From an uncultured Geobacteraceae bacterium (lineage in GTDB: Bacteria > Desulfobacterota > Desulfuromonadia > Geobacterales > Pseudopelobacteraceae), in NCBI GenBank assembly GCA_903901875.1, contig CAIUSO010000097.1, forward strand, positions 1 through 61,333: 61,333 bases of DNA. Reading direction: 5' to 3'. A program made the position numbers and the translations under genes. Shown piece by piece: positions 7,988-18,073 of this stretch (position 1 is its first letter; every line of letters starts with the position of its first letter). The notes beneath the pieces were generated by a model that saw nothing but the letters and a program-made list of their open reading frames with translations, searched no databases and was not told the DNA's origin.

Positions 7988-9352
7988 TTAGATTTTTAAT
8001 TCTTGAAATTTAGCTGACAACTCTTCGAACTGCATCAGGAATGCAGCCTGATTTTTACTGGCATTACCATACATGCGGATATGACCCGGGGAAACGACCA
8101 CCCATACCCGTTTGTGAGACATAAAAAATGCTACACTTATTCCGATAACCATCAATGCACAACCAAGCCATACTACCCAGACACCCGGATCCTTGGCGAC
8201 CTGCAATCCGGTATACTGTTTGGCATCGGTCCCCTCGTATCCGAAAACGAGAGCATCACCACGTGCAGCATTGACATCGGGATAATTTTTAAACACCACA
8301 AATATCTGCGGTTCAGCCCCTTTACGCGTGACCTGTACCCGAGCAGCCGGACCGGAAAAACCGGGGGCAAACTGGCGAACTTCAGGCGTTGCTTCCAGAA
8401 CGGTAAAAGTCGTGCCATCCTTTAACGTTTTGGACTCCCCTTCGTGCACAACAAACTTTTCTGCAGTTCCACCATTACGAGGTGTCACGGTAATCGTATG
8501 TTCTCCCCCTTCACTGGCCTGCCCATAGCTGGACTGATAGAAGGTCATTCCCTTGTAGGTGAGCGGTTCATTTACGATAACCTTGATTTTGGAAAAGCCG
8601 GGGACCGGTTTGCCATTTTCCAGAATGGTCAGGATGCTTCTGAACTCCTTTGGAGCACCGGTACTGTAAAATTCAACATTGAATTTTTCGCAGAGCACCT
8701 CGAAACCGAGGGGAATTTTCTGCCCGTTTTTGCCATCTATACTATTGACACTGGTCCCCTCGACGATGGCAACATACCCTTTGTAGCCAACCAGCGAACC
8801 GATGATCGCCCCGATAAAAATCACCAGAATACTGAAATGGACGACATACACCCCAAGGCGACACCAGGCGGTTTTCTGGGCAAACAGATGAAACTCGTTA
8901 TTCTGCTCGGTAATCACCGGAGTAGAAAATTCATTTTGCAGAAACTGCACCAGCCGTTCCTTCCCCTTTTCAATTGAACCGGAATACTTCAGCTCTTTTT
9001 TAAGCGGGTGGGAATTGCGGGCACTTTCTCCCAGCACGAGTATCGGTTCACTGATGAATTTGAAGACGTGGGGAAGCCGTTTTATAGAGCAGCAGACCAG
9101 ATTCAAACTAAAAACGTACAACAGGGTAATAAACCACCAAGAGTGGTACATATCAAAAAAGCCCAGTTTTGAATAGATCTGAAACTTGGTCGGGCTGATT
9201 TGGGCAATGTACTCGGGAGGGACCGCTCCCTGGGGAAGGATCGTCCCGATGATTGAGGTCAACGCCAGTGAGAACAGCAGGAAAAGAGTGAGCTTCAGTG
9301 AGCAGAAAAAATCCCATAACTTGTTGACAAAACTTTGTTCATTAGTAGCCAA
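7988..9352 (-). CDS. resB: Cytochrome c biogenesis protein ResB
   Basis: This is the partner of CcsA in System II haem attachment, with N-terminal membrane helices, a large periplasmic domain and a C-terminal helix. The protein shows SLKLTLFLLFSLALTSIIGT with ILPQG after it, a second helix at WWFITLLYVFSLNLVCC, a third at VVHFSILVIFIGAIIGSLVG, a soluble domain with NEPLTYKGMTFYQSSYG, and a last helix at VVWLGCALMVIGISVAFF. I prefer TTG 9352 as start (MATNEQSFVNKLWDFF), because GGAGG lies 5 nt upstream and ResB proteins usually begin this way. ATG 9403 would add 17 residues but has no ribosome binding site. It is the first gene of a two-gene operon. Confidence 0.88.
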   Translation of the reverse strand: MATNEQSFVNKLWDFFCSLKLTLFLLFSLALTSIIGTILPQGAVPPEYIAQISPTKFQIYSKLGFFDMYHSWWFITLLYVFSLNLVCCSIKRLPHVFKFISEPILVLGESARNSHPLKKELKYSGSIEKGKERLVQFLQNEFSTPVITEQNNEFHLFAQKTAWCRLGVYVVHFSILVIFIGAIIGSLVGYKGYVAIVEGTSVNSIDGKNGQKIPLGFEVLCEKFNVEFYSTGAPKEFRSILTILENGKPVPGFSKIKVIVNEPLTYKGMTFYQSSYGQASEGGEHTITVTPRNGGTAEKFVVHEGESKTLKDGTTFTVLEATPEVRQFAPGFSGPAARVQVTRKGAEPQIFVVFKNYPDVNAARGDALVFGYEGTDAKQYTGLQVAKDPGVWVVWLGCALMVIGISVAFFMSHKRVWVVVSPGHIRMYGNASKNQAAFLMQFEELSAKFQELKI

Positions 9353-9417
9353 AGTGGCCTCCAGACGTTTCAGCAGGTGGAATATTAAAATAGTTGAAGA
9401 CATACGTAAACCGAGGA

Positions 9418-9423
9418 ATTATA
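9418..9423 (-). promoter_or_regulatory. Possible -10 box of the resB-ccsA operon
   Basis: TATAAT reads on the minus strand at 9423-9418, upstream of both candidate resB starts. The -35 region is weak (GTGCAA about 18 bp upstream). If used, it gives a leader of about 55 nt to the TTG start. Confidence 0.4.
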
Positions 9424-9569
9424 CCTTAATTTCTGAAAAAGTTGCACTATTTTTTTACAATTCCCCCCTTTTTTATCCGATTTCATCATTCACTTTCAAT
9501 TTTCTCATCATCGTGTATACTTGGTGGTCAGAAGGGATACTCTGTTTAATTCTGTGTGGAGTGATATTT

Positions 9570-9776
9570 ATGCCGGTTATTGTGGAAGCCATCGTAGTTT
9601 CAATGAGTATGCTCGTCATATTCGGTGCGGCGTTTTTAGCCCTGTTTCTTTTGGCACTTACCATGCTACCAATAGAGAAGAGTCTGTCTGAGATGGTGTG
9701 GTCGATGACGGCACCGAAGAAGCCGGCTCAGACCGCCGCCAAGGGTTCTTTCCGTGATTTTAATCGTAAAAACTGA
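9570..9776 (+). CDS. Small single-span membrane protein, 68 aa
   Basis: The start ATG 9570 follows GGAG with a 9-nt gap. The protein has a hydrophobic segment at about residues 5-34 (IVVSMSMLVIFGAAFLALFLLAL) and a short basic, cytoplasmic-looking tail rich in Ala, Lys and Gln (TAPKKPAQTAAKG). I do not recognise the family. The gene stands alone: it is divergent from resB and closed by its own terminator at 9800-9828. Small proteins of this kind often attach to larger membrane complexes, but nothing here shows which one. Confidence 0.55.
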   Translation: MPVIVEAIVVSMSMLVIFGAAFLALFLLALTMLPIEKSLSEMVWSMTAPKKPAQTAAKGSFRDFNRKN

Positions 9777-9799
9777 AATCCGGTTCTCACATCACCCTA

Positions 9800-9828
9800 A
9801 AAGGCTACCCGATGCGGGCAGCCTTTTT
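9800..9828 (+). terminator. Terminator after the 68-aa gene
   Basis: AAGGCT, a bulged A, CCC, a short loop, then GGG and AGCCTT form a stem at 9801-9824, followed by TTTTT on the plus strand. Confidence 0.85.
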
Positions 9829-9854
9829 CATAATTTGCCGGGAGGTACCCATCG

Positions 9855-11309
9855 ATGTTGCCGTTGAAAGACCCTTCACTGTTCAAACAGCACTGTTTTC
9901 TTGCCGGAATCTGGAGCGATGCCGATCAGAGAGAAACGTTTCCGGTCACGAATCCAGCCACGGGTGAGATTCTCGGAACGGTTCCTAAAATGGGCAGCGG
10001 TGAGACAAAGCGGGCCATAGAGGCTGCTACCGCCGCCCTCCCCGCCTGGCGGGCACGGACCGCCAAAAATCGTGCAATAATTCTGAGACGATGGTTTGAA
10101 CTGATCATGGCCCATCAGGATGATCTTGCGGTTATAATGACCGCTGAACAGGGAAAGCCGCTCTCCGAAGCAAAGGGCGAAATCGCCTACGCCGCATCGT
10201 TCATCGAGTGGTTTGCCGAAGAGGGAAAACGCATCTACGGCGACACCATCCCCACCCATGCCGCTGACAAGAGGATCGTGGTAATAAAAGAGCCCATCGG
10301 GGTTTGCGCCGCAATCACCCCCTGGAATTTTCCCGCCGCAATGATAACCCGCAAGGCCGGACCGGCGCTTGCTGCCGGATGTACCATGGTAGTAAAACCG
10401 GCCAGTGCCACCCCTTTTTCCGCACTGGCCCTTGCTGAACTTGGCCAGCGCGCCGGCATACCGGCCGGAGTGTTCAGCGTCATCACCGGGTCCGCCACAG
10501 CCATTGGCGACGAACTTGCGGCCAATCCACTCGTCAAGAAACTCACCTTTACCGGTTCCACCGAAATTGGCAAACAGCTGATGGCCCAGTGCGCCGCAAC
10601 AATCAAAAAAGTGTCGCTGGAACTGGGTGGCAATGCTCCCTTTATCGTGTTCGATGACGCCGATCTTGACGCAGCCGTCGAGGGAGCCATCGCATCAAAA
10701 TATCGTAATACGGGACAGACCTGTGTCTGCACCAATCGAATTCTGGTACAGGAAGGGGTCTACGACCTGTTTCTGGAAAAACTTGCTACCGCCGTTGGTC
10801 AAATGCAGGTGGGCAACGGCCTGACCGAAGAGGTGCAACAGGGACCGTTAATCAATATGGCCGCCGTAGAGAAGGTGGAAGAGCATATTGCCGACGCAGT
10901 GGCCAAAGGTGCCAGAATCGTCCATGGCGGCGGTCGCCACCCCCGGGGGGGGAGTTTTTTTGAACCGACCATCCTTGCCGAGGTCACCCCGGAAATGCTG
11001 GTGGCCAGGGAAGAGACCTTTGGCCCCCTTGCCCCGGTGTTCAGATTTTCCACCGTCGAAGAGGCCATACAGATGGCAAACGACACCGAATTCGGTCTGG
11101 CATCTTACTTCTACAGCCGCGACATCGGCCGCGTCTGGCGGGTGGCTGAAGCCCTTGAATACGGTATGGTGGGAATCAATACCGGACTTATCTCCACTGA
11201 AGTGGCACCGTTTGGCGGCGTAAAAGAGTCCGGAATTGGCCGTGAGGGTTCACGGTACGGTATTGAAGAGTTCCTTGAAATCAAGTATCTCTGCCTGGGC
11301 GGCATGTGA
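9855..11309 (+). CDS. gabD: NAD(P)-dependent succinate-semialdehyde dehydrogenase
   Basis: It oxidises succinate semialdehyde to succinate in the cytoplasm, the last step of GABA and 4-hydroxybutyrate use. The 484-aa protein shows the aldehyde dehydrogenase pattern: ITPWNFP at the cofactor site, FTGSTEIGK, the general base Glu256 in LELGGNAPF, and the nucleophile Cys290 in GQTCVCTNR. The C-terminus (FGGVKESGIGREGS) is typical of GabD-type enzymes. It begins at ATG 9855, 8 nt after GGGAGGT. No GABA transaminase gene is near, so 4-hydroxybutyrate or GABA from elsewhere must feed it. A related semialdehyde dehydrogenase is the main alternative. It is 27 nt before the next gene. Confidence 0.88.
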   Translation: MLPLKDPSLFKQHCFLAGIWSDADQRETFPVTNPATGEILGTVPKMGSGETKRAIEAATAALPAWRARTAKNRAIILRRWFELIMAHQDDLAVIMTAEQGKPLSEAKGEIAYAASFIEWFAEEGKRIYGDTIPTHAADKRIVVIKEPIGVCAAITPWNFPAAMITRKAGPALAAGCTMVVKPASATPFSALALAELGQRAGIPAGVFSVITGSATAIGDELAANPLVKKLTFTGSTEIGKQLMAQCAATIKKVSLELGGNAPFIVFDDADLDAAVEGAIASKYRNTGQTCVCTNRILVQEGVYDLFLEKLATAVGQMQVGNGLTEEVQQGPLINMAAVEKVEEHIADAVAKGARIVHGGGRHPRGGSFFEPTILAEVTPEMLVAREETFGPLAPVFRFSTVEEAIQMANDTEFGLASYFYSRDIGRVWRVAEALEYGMVGINTGLISTEVAPFGGVKESGIGREGSRYGIEEFLEIKYLCLGGM

Positions 11310-11336
11310 TGGCACTGTTCCACGGGAAATACTAAG

Positions 11337-11669
11337 ATGTCTCTCATTCCTATCGATTCTCTCGAAACCGGCATGGTACTTAAAGAAGCCGTAGCTGACC
11401 GGGGTGGCCGTGTGCTATTGCCCTCCGGTGCGATTTTAACTGATAAGCATCTGAAAATATTACGAACATGGGGTATTCCCGAAGCCGACATCGTTCGTGA
11501 TCAGGATGATGATTCATTGGAGGGAGAGGGAAGCGGAACGGAGGATCCCCTCAAACTGGCAGAGGCGGAGCACTATGTGGCCGAGCTGTTCAGACACAAT
11601 GATCACCAACACCCGATGATAAAGGAGCTTATGAAGGTCTGCCGAAACCGGAGGCTTGCCAATGGGTAA
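11337..11669 (+). CDS. Small HDOD/HD-GYP-associated protein (DUF3391-like start)
   Basis: This 110-aa protein starts MSLIPIDSLETGMVLKEAV and continues RVLLPSGAILTDKHLKILRTWGI, the beta-rich N-terminal module that usually precedes HD-GYP or HDOD domains and is often called DUF3391. The acidic middle (QDDDSLEGEGSGTEDP) leads to a short helical tail. Here the module is a separate gene directly followed, with 8 nt overlap, by the HDOD gene, so the pair may act as two parts of one regulator. The family assignment comes from the N-terminal pattern only. Confidence 0.65.
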   Translation: MSLIPIDSLETGMVLKEAVADRGGRVLLPSGAILTDKHLKILRTWGIPEADIVRDQDDDSLEGEGSGTEDPLKLAEAEHYVAELFRHNDHQHPMIKELMKVCRNRRLANG

Positions 11670-12522
11670 TATACCCACACTTGAAGAGCTGGTATCCGAT
11701 GTTTCTTCAGTGCCTTCGTTGCCTGTTCTTTACTCCCGGCTTGACGAGGCGATCAATCATCCGAGAAGCTCCATTGCCGATATTGCCAAGGTTCTTTCCG
11801 AAGACCAGGGTTTGGCATCTCGCGTTCTCAAATTGGCAAACAGCCCCCTGTTCGGCTGTTTTTCCCGTATTGACACGGTCACACAGGCGGTGACAATTAT
11901 CGGTATCCAACAGGTACGTGATCTGGCACTGTCCATTTCCGTCATGGGGCTTTTCAAGGGAATCCCGGAGGATCTGATAACCATGGAGACCTTCTGGCGT
12001 CACAGTATCGTCGCGGCACTTTCGGCACGGATACTGGCTGCCAGTCAGCGTGAGACTAATCTGGAACGTTTCTTTGTCGCCGGTGTTCTCCATGATATCG
12101 GCCGCTTGGTCCTGTTTACCCGCCTCCCCGCACTCTGTCGGGACATCATGGAGGAGTCCCGGCAGGAAGGGCGGCCCCTTTTCGAGATTGAGCGGCAGTT
12201 TCTCGGCTATGACCATGCAGATATCGGCGGCACCCTGCTTCGTCGCTGGAAATTACCGGTGCGGGTTGCCGAACCGGTAGAGTACCATCACCGCTGCAAT
12301 CATGCCGGCCAATTTCCCCGCGAAAGTGCCGTGCTCCATTGTGCCGATTTTCTGACCCATGCACTGGAACTGGGGGGTTGTGGTGAGGGTGCCATCCCCC
12401 CCCTTATTGCCGGAAGTTGGGAACGGCTTTCCTTGGCACCATACCAGATTCCACAGATTGTATCGCAAATTGACAGCCAGTTTGAACAGATATCTCAGGC
12501 AATGCAAGGGACAACGCCATGA
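11662..12522 (+). CDS. HDOD domain signalling protein
   Basis: The 286-aa protein is almost all HDOD domain, an HD-related fold lacking phosphohydrolase residues that acts in signalling, often with c-di-GMP or chemotaxis networks. Visible features are [24 protein letters not shown] repeats near residues 30-60 (here [20 protein letters not shown]), [13 protein letters not shown] sequence ([20 protein letters not shown]), [13 protein letters not shown] and the [17 protein letters not shown] block. I chose ATG 11662, 7 nt after GGAGG, over the TTG 6 nt upstream. It overlaps the gene before (ATGGGTAA) and the kinase after (ATGA), which means translational coupling in one operon. Confidence 0.85.
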   Translation: MGNIPTLEELVSDVSSVPSLPVLYSRLDEAINHPRSSIADIAKVLSEDQGLASRVLKLANSPLFGCFSRIDTVTQAVTIIGIQQVRDLALSISVMGLFKGIPEDLITMETFWRHSIVAALSARILAASQRETNLERFFVAGVLHDIGRLVLFTRLPALCRDIMEESRQEGRPLFEIERQFLGYDHADIGGTLLRRWKLPVRVAEPVEYHHRCNHAGQFPRESAVLHCADFLTHALELGGCGEGAIPPLIAGSWERLSLAPYQIPQIVSQIDSQFEQISQAMQGTTP

Positions 12523-14702
12523 GTAACACTCACACGGAATCGGAGTTGTCGGCTCTCAGGGAACGTATTCATTTCCTTGAAGAGACAAACCAGCACTACG
12601 TAACCCTGCTTGACATTGTCGCCGCCAGTGGTAATTCTCCCTCGGGATCCGCGAAGATGGGGGGGAGTGACCAGATAGTGCAACAGGCGTTTGCCCAGAT
12701 CAAGCGGCTGATCCCGTTTGAGGCGGTGGCAATTTTCACCATGGATGATGAAGCAGATTTCAGCCTTACCTGGTGCGATCCCCCCGCAGCCGGTGCTGCC
12801 GTGAGCGATGAGGTAAACGCTGCCATCCGTTTAGGTAGTTTTGCCTGGGCCATAGGCCAAAATCACCCCATTGTCAACCCGGCCACCGATCCATCCCGGA
12901 CCCTGTTGCTCCATGTGCTGGCGACCAAGACCAAACTCAGCGGGATGTGTGTCGGCCTGTTGCCCGGATCCCACGCGAACCTGCCGATGTCCACCTTAAG
13001 CGCACTCTCCATCGTCATAACCAATACCGCATTTGCTCTTGAAAACGCATCTCTCTACGAAATGTTGCAGGACCACCTGAAGAACCTTGAACAGAAGGTG
13101 CAGGAACGAACGGCTGAACTGGAACACGCAAAAGTTCTGGCCGAAGCTGCAACCATTGCAAAAAGCCAGTTTCTGGCGACCATGAGCCATGAAATACGTA
13201 CCCCCATGAATGGCGTTATCGGCATGGCCGAGTTACTTTCCGGGACGCATCTTTCAGATGAGCAGCGAAGGTATCTCTCCAGCATTTCCATTTCAGCCGA
13301 TAATTTACTGACAATCATAAATGAAATCCTCGACTTTTCAAAAATTGAAGCGGGGCGTATGGAACTTGATCCCCACGCTTTTTCCCTCCATGACCTTCTG
13401 GAAGGAAGTCTGCTTCCCCTCCGGCTCAAGGCAGAAGCCGGGGGTGTTCAATTAACGATTGCCATCGCCGATGAATGTCCCGCCATCCTCCGGGGAGATG
13501 CCACAAAGTTCAGGCAAATCATTGTCAATCTCATCAGTAACGCCGTCAAGTTTACCCCCCAGGGAAGTATCACCGTTAACTGTACACCGGTTGATTGCGG
13601 CGTTTCCCCTCTCCTGCTTCGGATTGCGATCAGAGACACCGGCATCGGCATGGATGCCGATGTCTGTCAGCGGATTTTCACCCCTTTTACCCAGGCGGAT
13701 TCTTCAACAAGCCGTTCCTATGGCGGCACCGGCCTGGGCTTGACCATCACCCAGAAATTGACTGACTTGATGGGGGGGAGTATCAGTGTGGAAAGCACCC
13801 CCGGTTCCGGCAGTACCTTCACACTGTTGCTTCCCTTCGAAAAGGGTACCACGACGGATCTTGCGTCAGAGCTTCCCCACGACGTTCCGGTCGATTCGAC
13901 TGTGCGCCCCCTGGCCATTATCATGGCCGACGATATCGCCATAAATCAGGAACTTGCTCGTATCATGCTTGAAAAACTGGGGCATTCCGTCTCCGTGGCT
14001 GCCAACGGCTTGGAAGCGGTCAAACTATTCCAGCAGGGTAGCTTCGATCTCATCTTCATGGATATGCAGATGCCTGAAATGGATGGTCTACAGGCTACCC
14101 GCCTGATTCGCTCTCTGGAACAGGGGAAAAACAGACACATACCGATAATAGCCATGACCGCCAACGCCCTGGAAAGTGCTCGGGAAAAATGCACCTCCGT
14201 CGGCATGGATGGATTTATTCCAAAACCGGTCAGTTCAGCGGTACTCCACAACACGCTGTACCGATATTACGGAGACCCGAACTACGTCGCGATGAAATCA
14301 GCACCGGAGGACTGGGGGACTTCCGAAACAGAGGAACCGGCCCAGGAACCGCAGGGTGAGATTCCGCTTTTCAAAAGGGAAGACCTCATTGAACGACTTG
14401 GGGGAAGAGTCGAATTACTGGACAAATTCATCGATATGTTTCTCAAGGGGCTTGATGAGCCGTTACAAAATTTGAAAGAGGCTGTATTGACCGGCAACCA
14501 TGAAACCGTTCACCGGATGGCCCACGGGATCAAGGGATCAGCCGCAAATATTGGTGCACTCCGGGTATGTAATGCGGCCGCCGTTCTTGATACCATGGGT
14601 AAACAGGATGATCTGCTCAATGCCCAGCAGCAGTTTCAGCTTCTGGAAACCGAATGCCGCTTGTTCAGAGAGTTTGTGCAGAAAGAGGAGAAAATAGTAT
14701 GA
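12519..14702 (+). CDS. Hybrid histidine kinase (GAF-like, HisKA, HATPase, REC, HPt)
   Basis: A 727-aa cytoplasmic phosphorelay protein. Order: coiled coil (1-30), GAF-like sensor (about 45-180), coiled coil, HisKA with [16 protein letters not shown] (about residue 225), HATPase with [12 protein letters not shown] (about 400), a receiver domain with [14 protein letters not shown] (about 510), and a C-terminal HPt domain with [17 protein letters not shown] (about 665). Histidine, aspartate and second histidine are all present, so phosphate can pass through the whole relay inside one chain. There is no membrane segment, so the signal is cytoplasmic. It overlaps the HDOD gene (ATGA) and the next PLP-enzyme gene (ATGA), an unusual tie between a phosphorelay and methionine metabolism. 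Confidence 0.92.
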   Translation: MSNTHTESELSALRERIHFLEETNQHYVTLLDIVAASGNSPSGSAKMGGSDQIVQQAFAQIKRLIPFEAVAIFTMDDEADFSLTWCDPPAAGAAVSDEVNAAIRLGSFAWAIGQNHPIVNPATDPSRTLLLHVLATKTKLSGMCVGLLPGSHANLPMSTLSALSIVITNTAFALENASLYEMLQDHLKNLEQKVQERTAELEHAKVLAEAATIAKSQFLATMSHEIRTPMNGVIGMAELLSGTHLSDEQRRYLSSISISADNLLTIINEILDFSKIEAGRMELDPHAFSLHDLLEGSLLPLRLKAEAGGVQLTIAIADECPAILRGDATKFRQIIVNLISNAVKFTPQGSITVNCTPVDCGVSPLLLRIAIRDTGIGMDADVCQRIFTPFTQADSSTSRSYGGTGLGLTITQKLTDLMGGSISVESTPGSGSTFTLLLPFEKGTTTDLASELPHDVPVDSTVRPLAIIMADDIAINQELARIMLEKLGHSVSVAANGLEAVKLFQQGSFDLIFMDMQMPEMDGLQATRLIRSLEQGKNRHIPIIAMTANALESAREKCTSVGMDGFIPKPVSSAVLHNTLYRYYGDPNYVAMKSAPEDWGTSETEEPAQEPQGEIPLFKREDLIERLGGRVELLDKFIDMFLKGLDEPLQNLKEAVLTGNHETVHRMAHGIKGSAANIGALRVCNAAAVLDTMGKQDDLLNAQQQFQLLETECRLFREFVQKEEKIV

Positions 14703-15841
14703 ACATTGGGACTCAAGCGGTACAAATGGGACTTGACTGGGACACCCGGACCGGCGCGGTCACCGTTCCGGTGTACCAGACAGCCACATTCAGGCACCCG
14801 GGACTGGGCCAAAGCACCGGCTATGATTACAGCCGTTCGGGGAATCCGACCCGACAGGCACTGGAAGACGGTATCGCTCGACTGGATGGGGCGGCACGTG
14901 GTTTTGCCTATTCATCGGGGATGGCTGCCATCACCAACCTGTTACTACTGTTCAAATCAGGAGACCACCTGATCGTCACGGAGGATCTCTACGGAGGAAC
15001 CTGCCGACTCTTCGATAAGATTTTCAACCAGTACGGTCTTACATTCAGCTATGTGGACACCAGTGATATAGGAGCCATAGCCGCAGCTGTCCAGCCGACA
15101 ACCCGGGCGGTATTTGTGGAAACCCTCACCAATCCCCTCCTGAAATTTGCCGACCTTCCGGCCATTTCCATCCTGTGCAACAGCAACGGTCTTCTGCTCA
15201 TTGCCGACAACACCTTCCTGACCCCCTATCTGCTCCGCCCCCTGGAATTAGGGGCTGACATCGCCGTTTACAGTGCAACCAAGTACCTTGCCGGTCATAA
15301 CGACACTGTTTCCGGCTTGGTAACGGTCAAGGATCCACAACTGGCGGAAAAGGTCTATTTTCACCAGAATTCAGTCGGGGCGGTGCTCGGACCCCAGGAT
15401 TCGTGGCTGACCATCCGGGGAATCAAAACCCTGGGGGTCAGAATGGACCGTCAACTGGAAAATGCTGAGCGAATTGCCCGGTGGCTTGATGTACACCCCC
15501 GAATCGCCCGTGTCTACTATCCCGGCCTGGAGGAACATCGGGACCACCAGCTGATGAAACATTATTCCCGTGGTTTTGGTGCCATGATCGCCTTTGAGGT
15601 AGACTCCCCGGAGCTGGTGGAACAACTGCTGATGAAAACCGCCCTGATCTCTTTTGCCGAGAGTCTGGGAGGGGTCGAAAGCCTGATTACCTTCCCTGAA
15701 GTACAGACCCACGCCGACATTCCCCCCGGGTTACGGGCACGGCTTGGCATAAATAACGTGCTGCTCCGCCTGTCAGTCGGCATTGAAGATGCTGACGACC
15801 TGATTGAGGACCTGCGGCAGGCCCTGGAGGTGTCGGCATGA
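14699..15841 (+). CDS. metI: Cystathionine gamma-synthase / O-acetylhomoserine-type PLP enzyme
   Basis: A fold-type I PLP enzyme of the Cys/Met metabolism family, 380 aa from ATG 14699 ([12 protein letters not shown]). It uses an activated homoserine with cysteine to make cystathionine. Motifs are [53 protein letters not shown] and the PLP-binding lysine in [12 protein letters not shown]. The C-terminal block [14 protein letters not shown] is also present. The following gene is a second member of the family, as in the metI-metC pair of Bacillus subtilis, so this one is taken as the synthase and the next as the lyase. That split is inferred from gene order and not from residues. It overlaps its neighbours by 4 nt on both sides. 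Confidence 0.78.
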   Translation: MNIGTQAVQMGLDWDTRTGAVTVPVYQTATFRHPGLGQSTGYDYSRSGNPTRQALEDGIARLDGAARGFAYSSGMAAITNLLLLFKSGDHLIVTEDLYGGTCRLFDKIFNQYGLTFSYVDTSDIGAIAAAVQPTTRAVFVETLTNPLLKFADLPAISILCNSNGLLLIADNTFLTPYLLRPLELGADIAVYSATKYLAGHNDTVSGLVTVKDPQLAEKVYFHQNSVGAVLGPQDSWLTIRGIKTLGVRMDRQLENAERIARWLDVHPRIARVYYPGLEEHRDHQLMKHYSRGFGAMIAFEVDSPELVEQLLMKTALISFAESLGGVESLITFPEVQTHADIPPGLRARLGINNVLLRLSVGIEDADDLIEDLRQALEVSA

Positions 15842-16974
15842 AACTGGCAACCCAGCTGATCCATGGCGGCCCGACTATTGACCCTCAGACCGGGGCCATG
15901 GGGGTACCGATCTACCAGATTTCGACCTATCAGCAGACCTCGGTGGATCACTTCAGAAAATATGACTATGCCCGTGGGGACAATCCGACCCGGGAGGCTC
16001 TGGAAGATACCATAGCGGTGCTGGAGCGGGGAACCCGCTGCCTGGCATTTTCCTCCGGTATGGCCGCTATCTCAACGACGTTGATGATCTTTTCTCCCGG
16101 CGATCATCTGGTTGTCTGTGACGATGTCTATGGCGGTGCCTATCGGGTACTCTCCACCATTTTTACCCGGATGGGCATCACCTCGACCTTTGTGGATGCC
16201 ACCGATCTGACAGCCATCGAAGCGGCCATTTGCCCGGAAACAAAGGGAATTTATCTTGAAACCCCCTCAAACCCGCTCCTCAAGGTTACCGATCTGCGGG
16301 GGGCGGCGCGGATTGCCCGCAACCACGGCATAATCACGCTGGTGGACAACACCTTCATGACCCCCTACCTGCAACGTCCCCTGGATCTTGACTGTGATAT
16401 CGTCCTCCAGAGCGGCACCAAGTTCATTAATGGCCACAGTGATGTGCTCTGCGGCTTTGCCGTAGTACGGGACCCGCAACTGGGTGACCGTATCCGCTAC
16501 ATCCAGAACGCCTTCGGCACCGGCCTCGGCCCCCAGGATTCGTTTCTGACGCTGCGAGGGGTGAAAACCCTCAAGGTAAGAATGGAGCAGAGTCAACTCA
16601 ATACCGCCCGGATTGTGGACTGGCTGAAACAGCATCCACGGGTTACCGCCATACATTATCCCGGCCTTGCCGAACATCCGGGCTATGAAATACACCGTTC
16701 ACAGGCAGATGGTCCGGGAGCGGTATTTTCCTTCGAGCTGGACAGCTTTGAAACCACCAGAAAGCTGCTTGAAAACTCCCGCCTGGCCGCGTTTGCCGTT
16801 AGTCTGGGGGGGGTGGAAAGTATCATTTCCTACCCGGCAAAAATGTCCCACGCCGCAGTACCCAAAGAGGAACGGGCACGAAAAGGCATCACCGACACGC
16901 TGGTGCGCCTCTCGGTCGGTCTGGAAGATCCCGATGATCTGATTGCTGATTTTGAAAGGGCCATGGGGGCATAG
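15838..16974 (+). CDS. metC: Cystathionine beta-lyase-type PLP enzyme
   Basis: A second Cys/Met PLP enzyme, 378 aa, expected to split cystathionine into homocysteine, pyruvate and ammonia. It shares the family motifs: PIYQISTYQQ, YDYARGDNPTREALE, SSGMAAI, YLETPSNPLLKV, LVDNTFMTPYL and the PLP lysine in QSGTKFINGHSDV. The C-terminal block is VSLGGVESIISYPAKM. Sequence similarity with the preceding gene suggests a tandem duplication in this family. An assignment as a gamma-lyase cannot be ruled out by eye. The start overlaps the stop of the previous gene (ATGA), and the stop is 3 nt before mnmA. Confidence 0.78.
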   Translation: MKLATQLIHGGPTIDPQTGAMGVPIYQISTYQQTSVDHFRKYDYARGDNPTREALEDTIAVLERGTRCLAFSSGMAAISTTLMIFSPGDHLVVCDDVYGGAYRVLSTIFTRMGITSTFVDATDLTAIEAAICPETKGIYLETPSNPLLKVTDLRGAARIARNHGIITLVDNTFMTPYLQRPLDLDCDIVLQSGTKFINGHSDVLCGFAVVRDPQLGDRIRYIQNAFGTGLGPQDSFLTLRGVKTLKVRMEQSQLNTARIVDWLKQHPRVTAIHYPGLAEHPGYEIHRSQADGPGAVFSFELDSFETTRKLLENSRLAAFAVSLGGVESIISYPAKMSHAAVPKEERARKGITDTLVRLSVGLEDPDDLIADFERAMGA

Positions 16975-16977
16975 GTA

Positions 16978-18030
16978 ATGAACAAAGTTGCCGTGGCCAT
17001 GAGCGGCGGAGTCGACTCCTCGGTAACCGCCGCACTTTTGCAACAGCAGGGATACGACGTGATCGGCATCACCATGGAACTATTCACCCCCCGGAGCACC
17101 GGCCCCGGTTCGGCTATCCATGATGCGGCTGCCGTGGCTGCCCACCTGGGAATTCCCCACCACATTGTCACCTTTTCAGAAGATTTCCGTCGTCTGATCA
17201 TTGATGACTTCATCGATGAGTACCGGGAAGGTCATACACCCAACCCCTGCGTCCGCTGCAATCGACACATTAAATTTGGAAAACTGCTGGTCACCGCACA
17301 GGAATTGGGAGCAGAGACCCTGGCGACCGGACATTACGTCAGAAAAACGACGGATTCCGACGGCACCTGCCATCTCCGCACTGCCGCGCACATCCGCAAA
17401 GACCAGTCGTATTTTCTCTCTACCCTCACCCAGCAGCAGCTCACACATCTTCACTTTCCCCTCGGCACCATTGAGAGCAAGGACGAGGTGCGCCGCCTGG
17501 CACGTCACTTTGGCCTGCCGGTGGCAGACAAGGGAGACAGTCAGGAGGTTTGTTTCATTCCCAATGACGATTACGTCGCTTTTCTTGAACGTGAGGGGAT
17601 TCTGGCTGCCTGCGGGGAAATACGCCACTTGAACGGCCAGCTGCTTGGGCACCACCAGGGCACCCACCGCTACACCATCGGCCAGCGGAAGGGCCTCGGC
17701 ATCGCCTGGTATGAGCCGCTTTATGTCACCGGAATTGATGCCAAAAAGAATTGTGTCTTCGTCGGGGAGCAGCACCACCTTACCATGGCCGGTCTCCGTG
17801 CCGAAGGACTGAATTGGATCATTCCGCCGCAATCGGACAGCTTTTCAGCAACCTGTAAAATACGTTTCCGGCACCAACCGGTCAGTTGTCAGGTGACACT
17901 CTCCGGGAATAATTGCTGTGAAGTCCGCTTTACCCCTCCCCAGAGAGCGGTCACACCGGGGCAGACCCTGGTTTTTTACGGGGATGATGAGGTTCTGGGA
18001 GGAGGGCGGATTGTCTCCCCCCTTATGTGA
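16978..18030 (+). CDS. mnmA: tRNA-specific 2-thiouridylase
   Basis: MnmA puts sulfur on U34 of tRNA-Lys, -Glu and -Gln by adenylating the base and taking persulfide sulfur. The 350-aa protein has the PP-loop SGGVDSS (residues 9-15), the first catalytic cysteine in NPCVRCN (Cys91) and the second in SQEVCFI (Cys192), plus GDSQ before it and the tRNA-binding C-terminal domain beginning at HQGTHRYTIGQRKGLGI. The gene starts with ATG 16978, 3 nt after the metC-like gene. It is somewhat short for MnmA but complete. Its place directly after two sulfur-amino-acid genes suggests a shared sulfur supply theme. Confidence 0.95.
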   Translation: MNKVAVAMSGGVDSSVTAALLQQQGYDVIGITMELFTPRSTGPGSAIHDAAAVAAHLGIPHHIVTFSEDFRRLIIDDFIDEYREGHTPNPCVRCNRHIKFGKLLVTAQELGAETLATGHYVRKTTDSDGTCHLRTAAHIRKDQSYFLSTLTQQQLTHLHFPLGTIESKDEVRRLARHFGLPVADKGDSQEVCFIPNDDYVAFLEREGILAACGEIRHLNGQLLGHHQGTHRYTIGQRKGLGIAWYEPLYVTGIDAKKNCVFVGEQHHLTMAGLRAEGLNWIIPPQSDSFSATCKIRFRHQPVSCQVTLSGNNCCEVRFTPPQRAVTPGQTLVFYGDDEVLGGGRIVSPLM

Positions 18031-18073
18031 ACTTGCTTACAACCACACATTACAACAAAAAAGGAGATTTACC

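Noticed and set aside
9186..9569. Longer version of the 68-aa membrane protein starting at 9186
   Set aside because: The extra 128 residues are the opposite strand of resB and its promoter; only ATG 9570 has a ribosome binding site.
17918..18073. Longer ArsD starting within mnmA
   Set aside because: The first 52 residues overlap mnmA in another frame; ATG 18074 has AAGGAG and begins the ArsD family.
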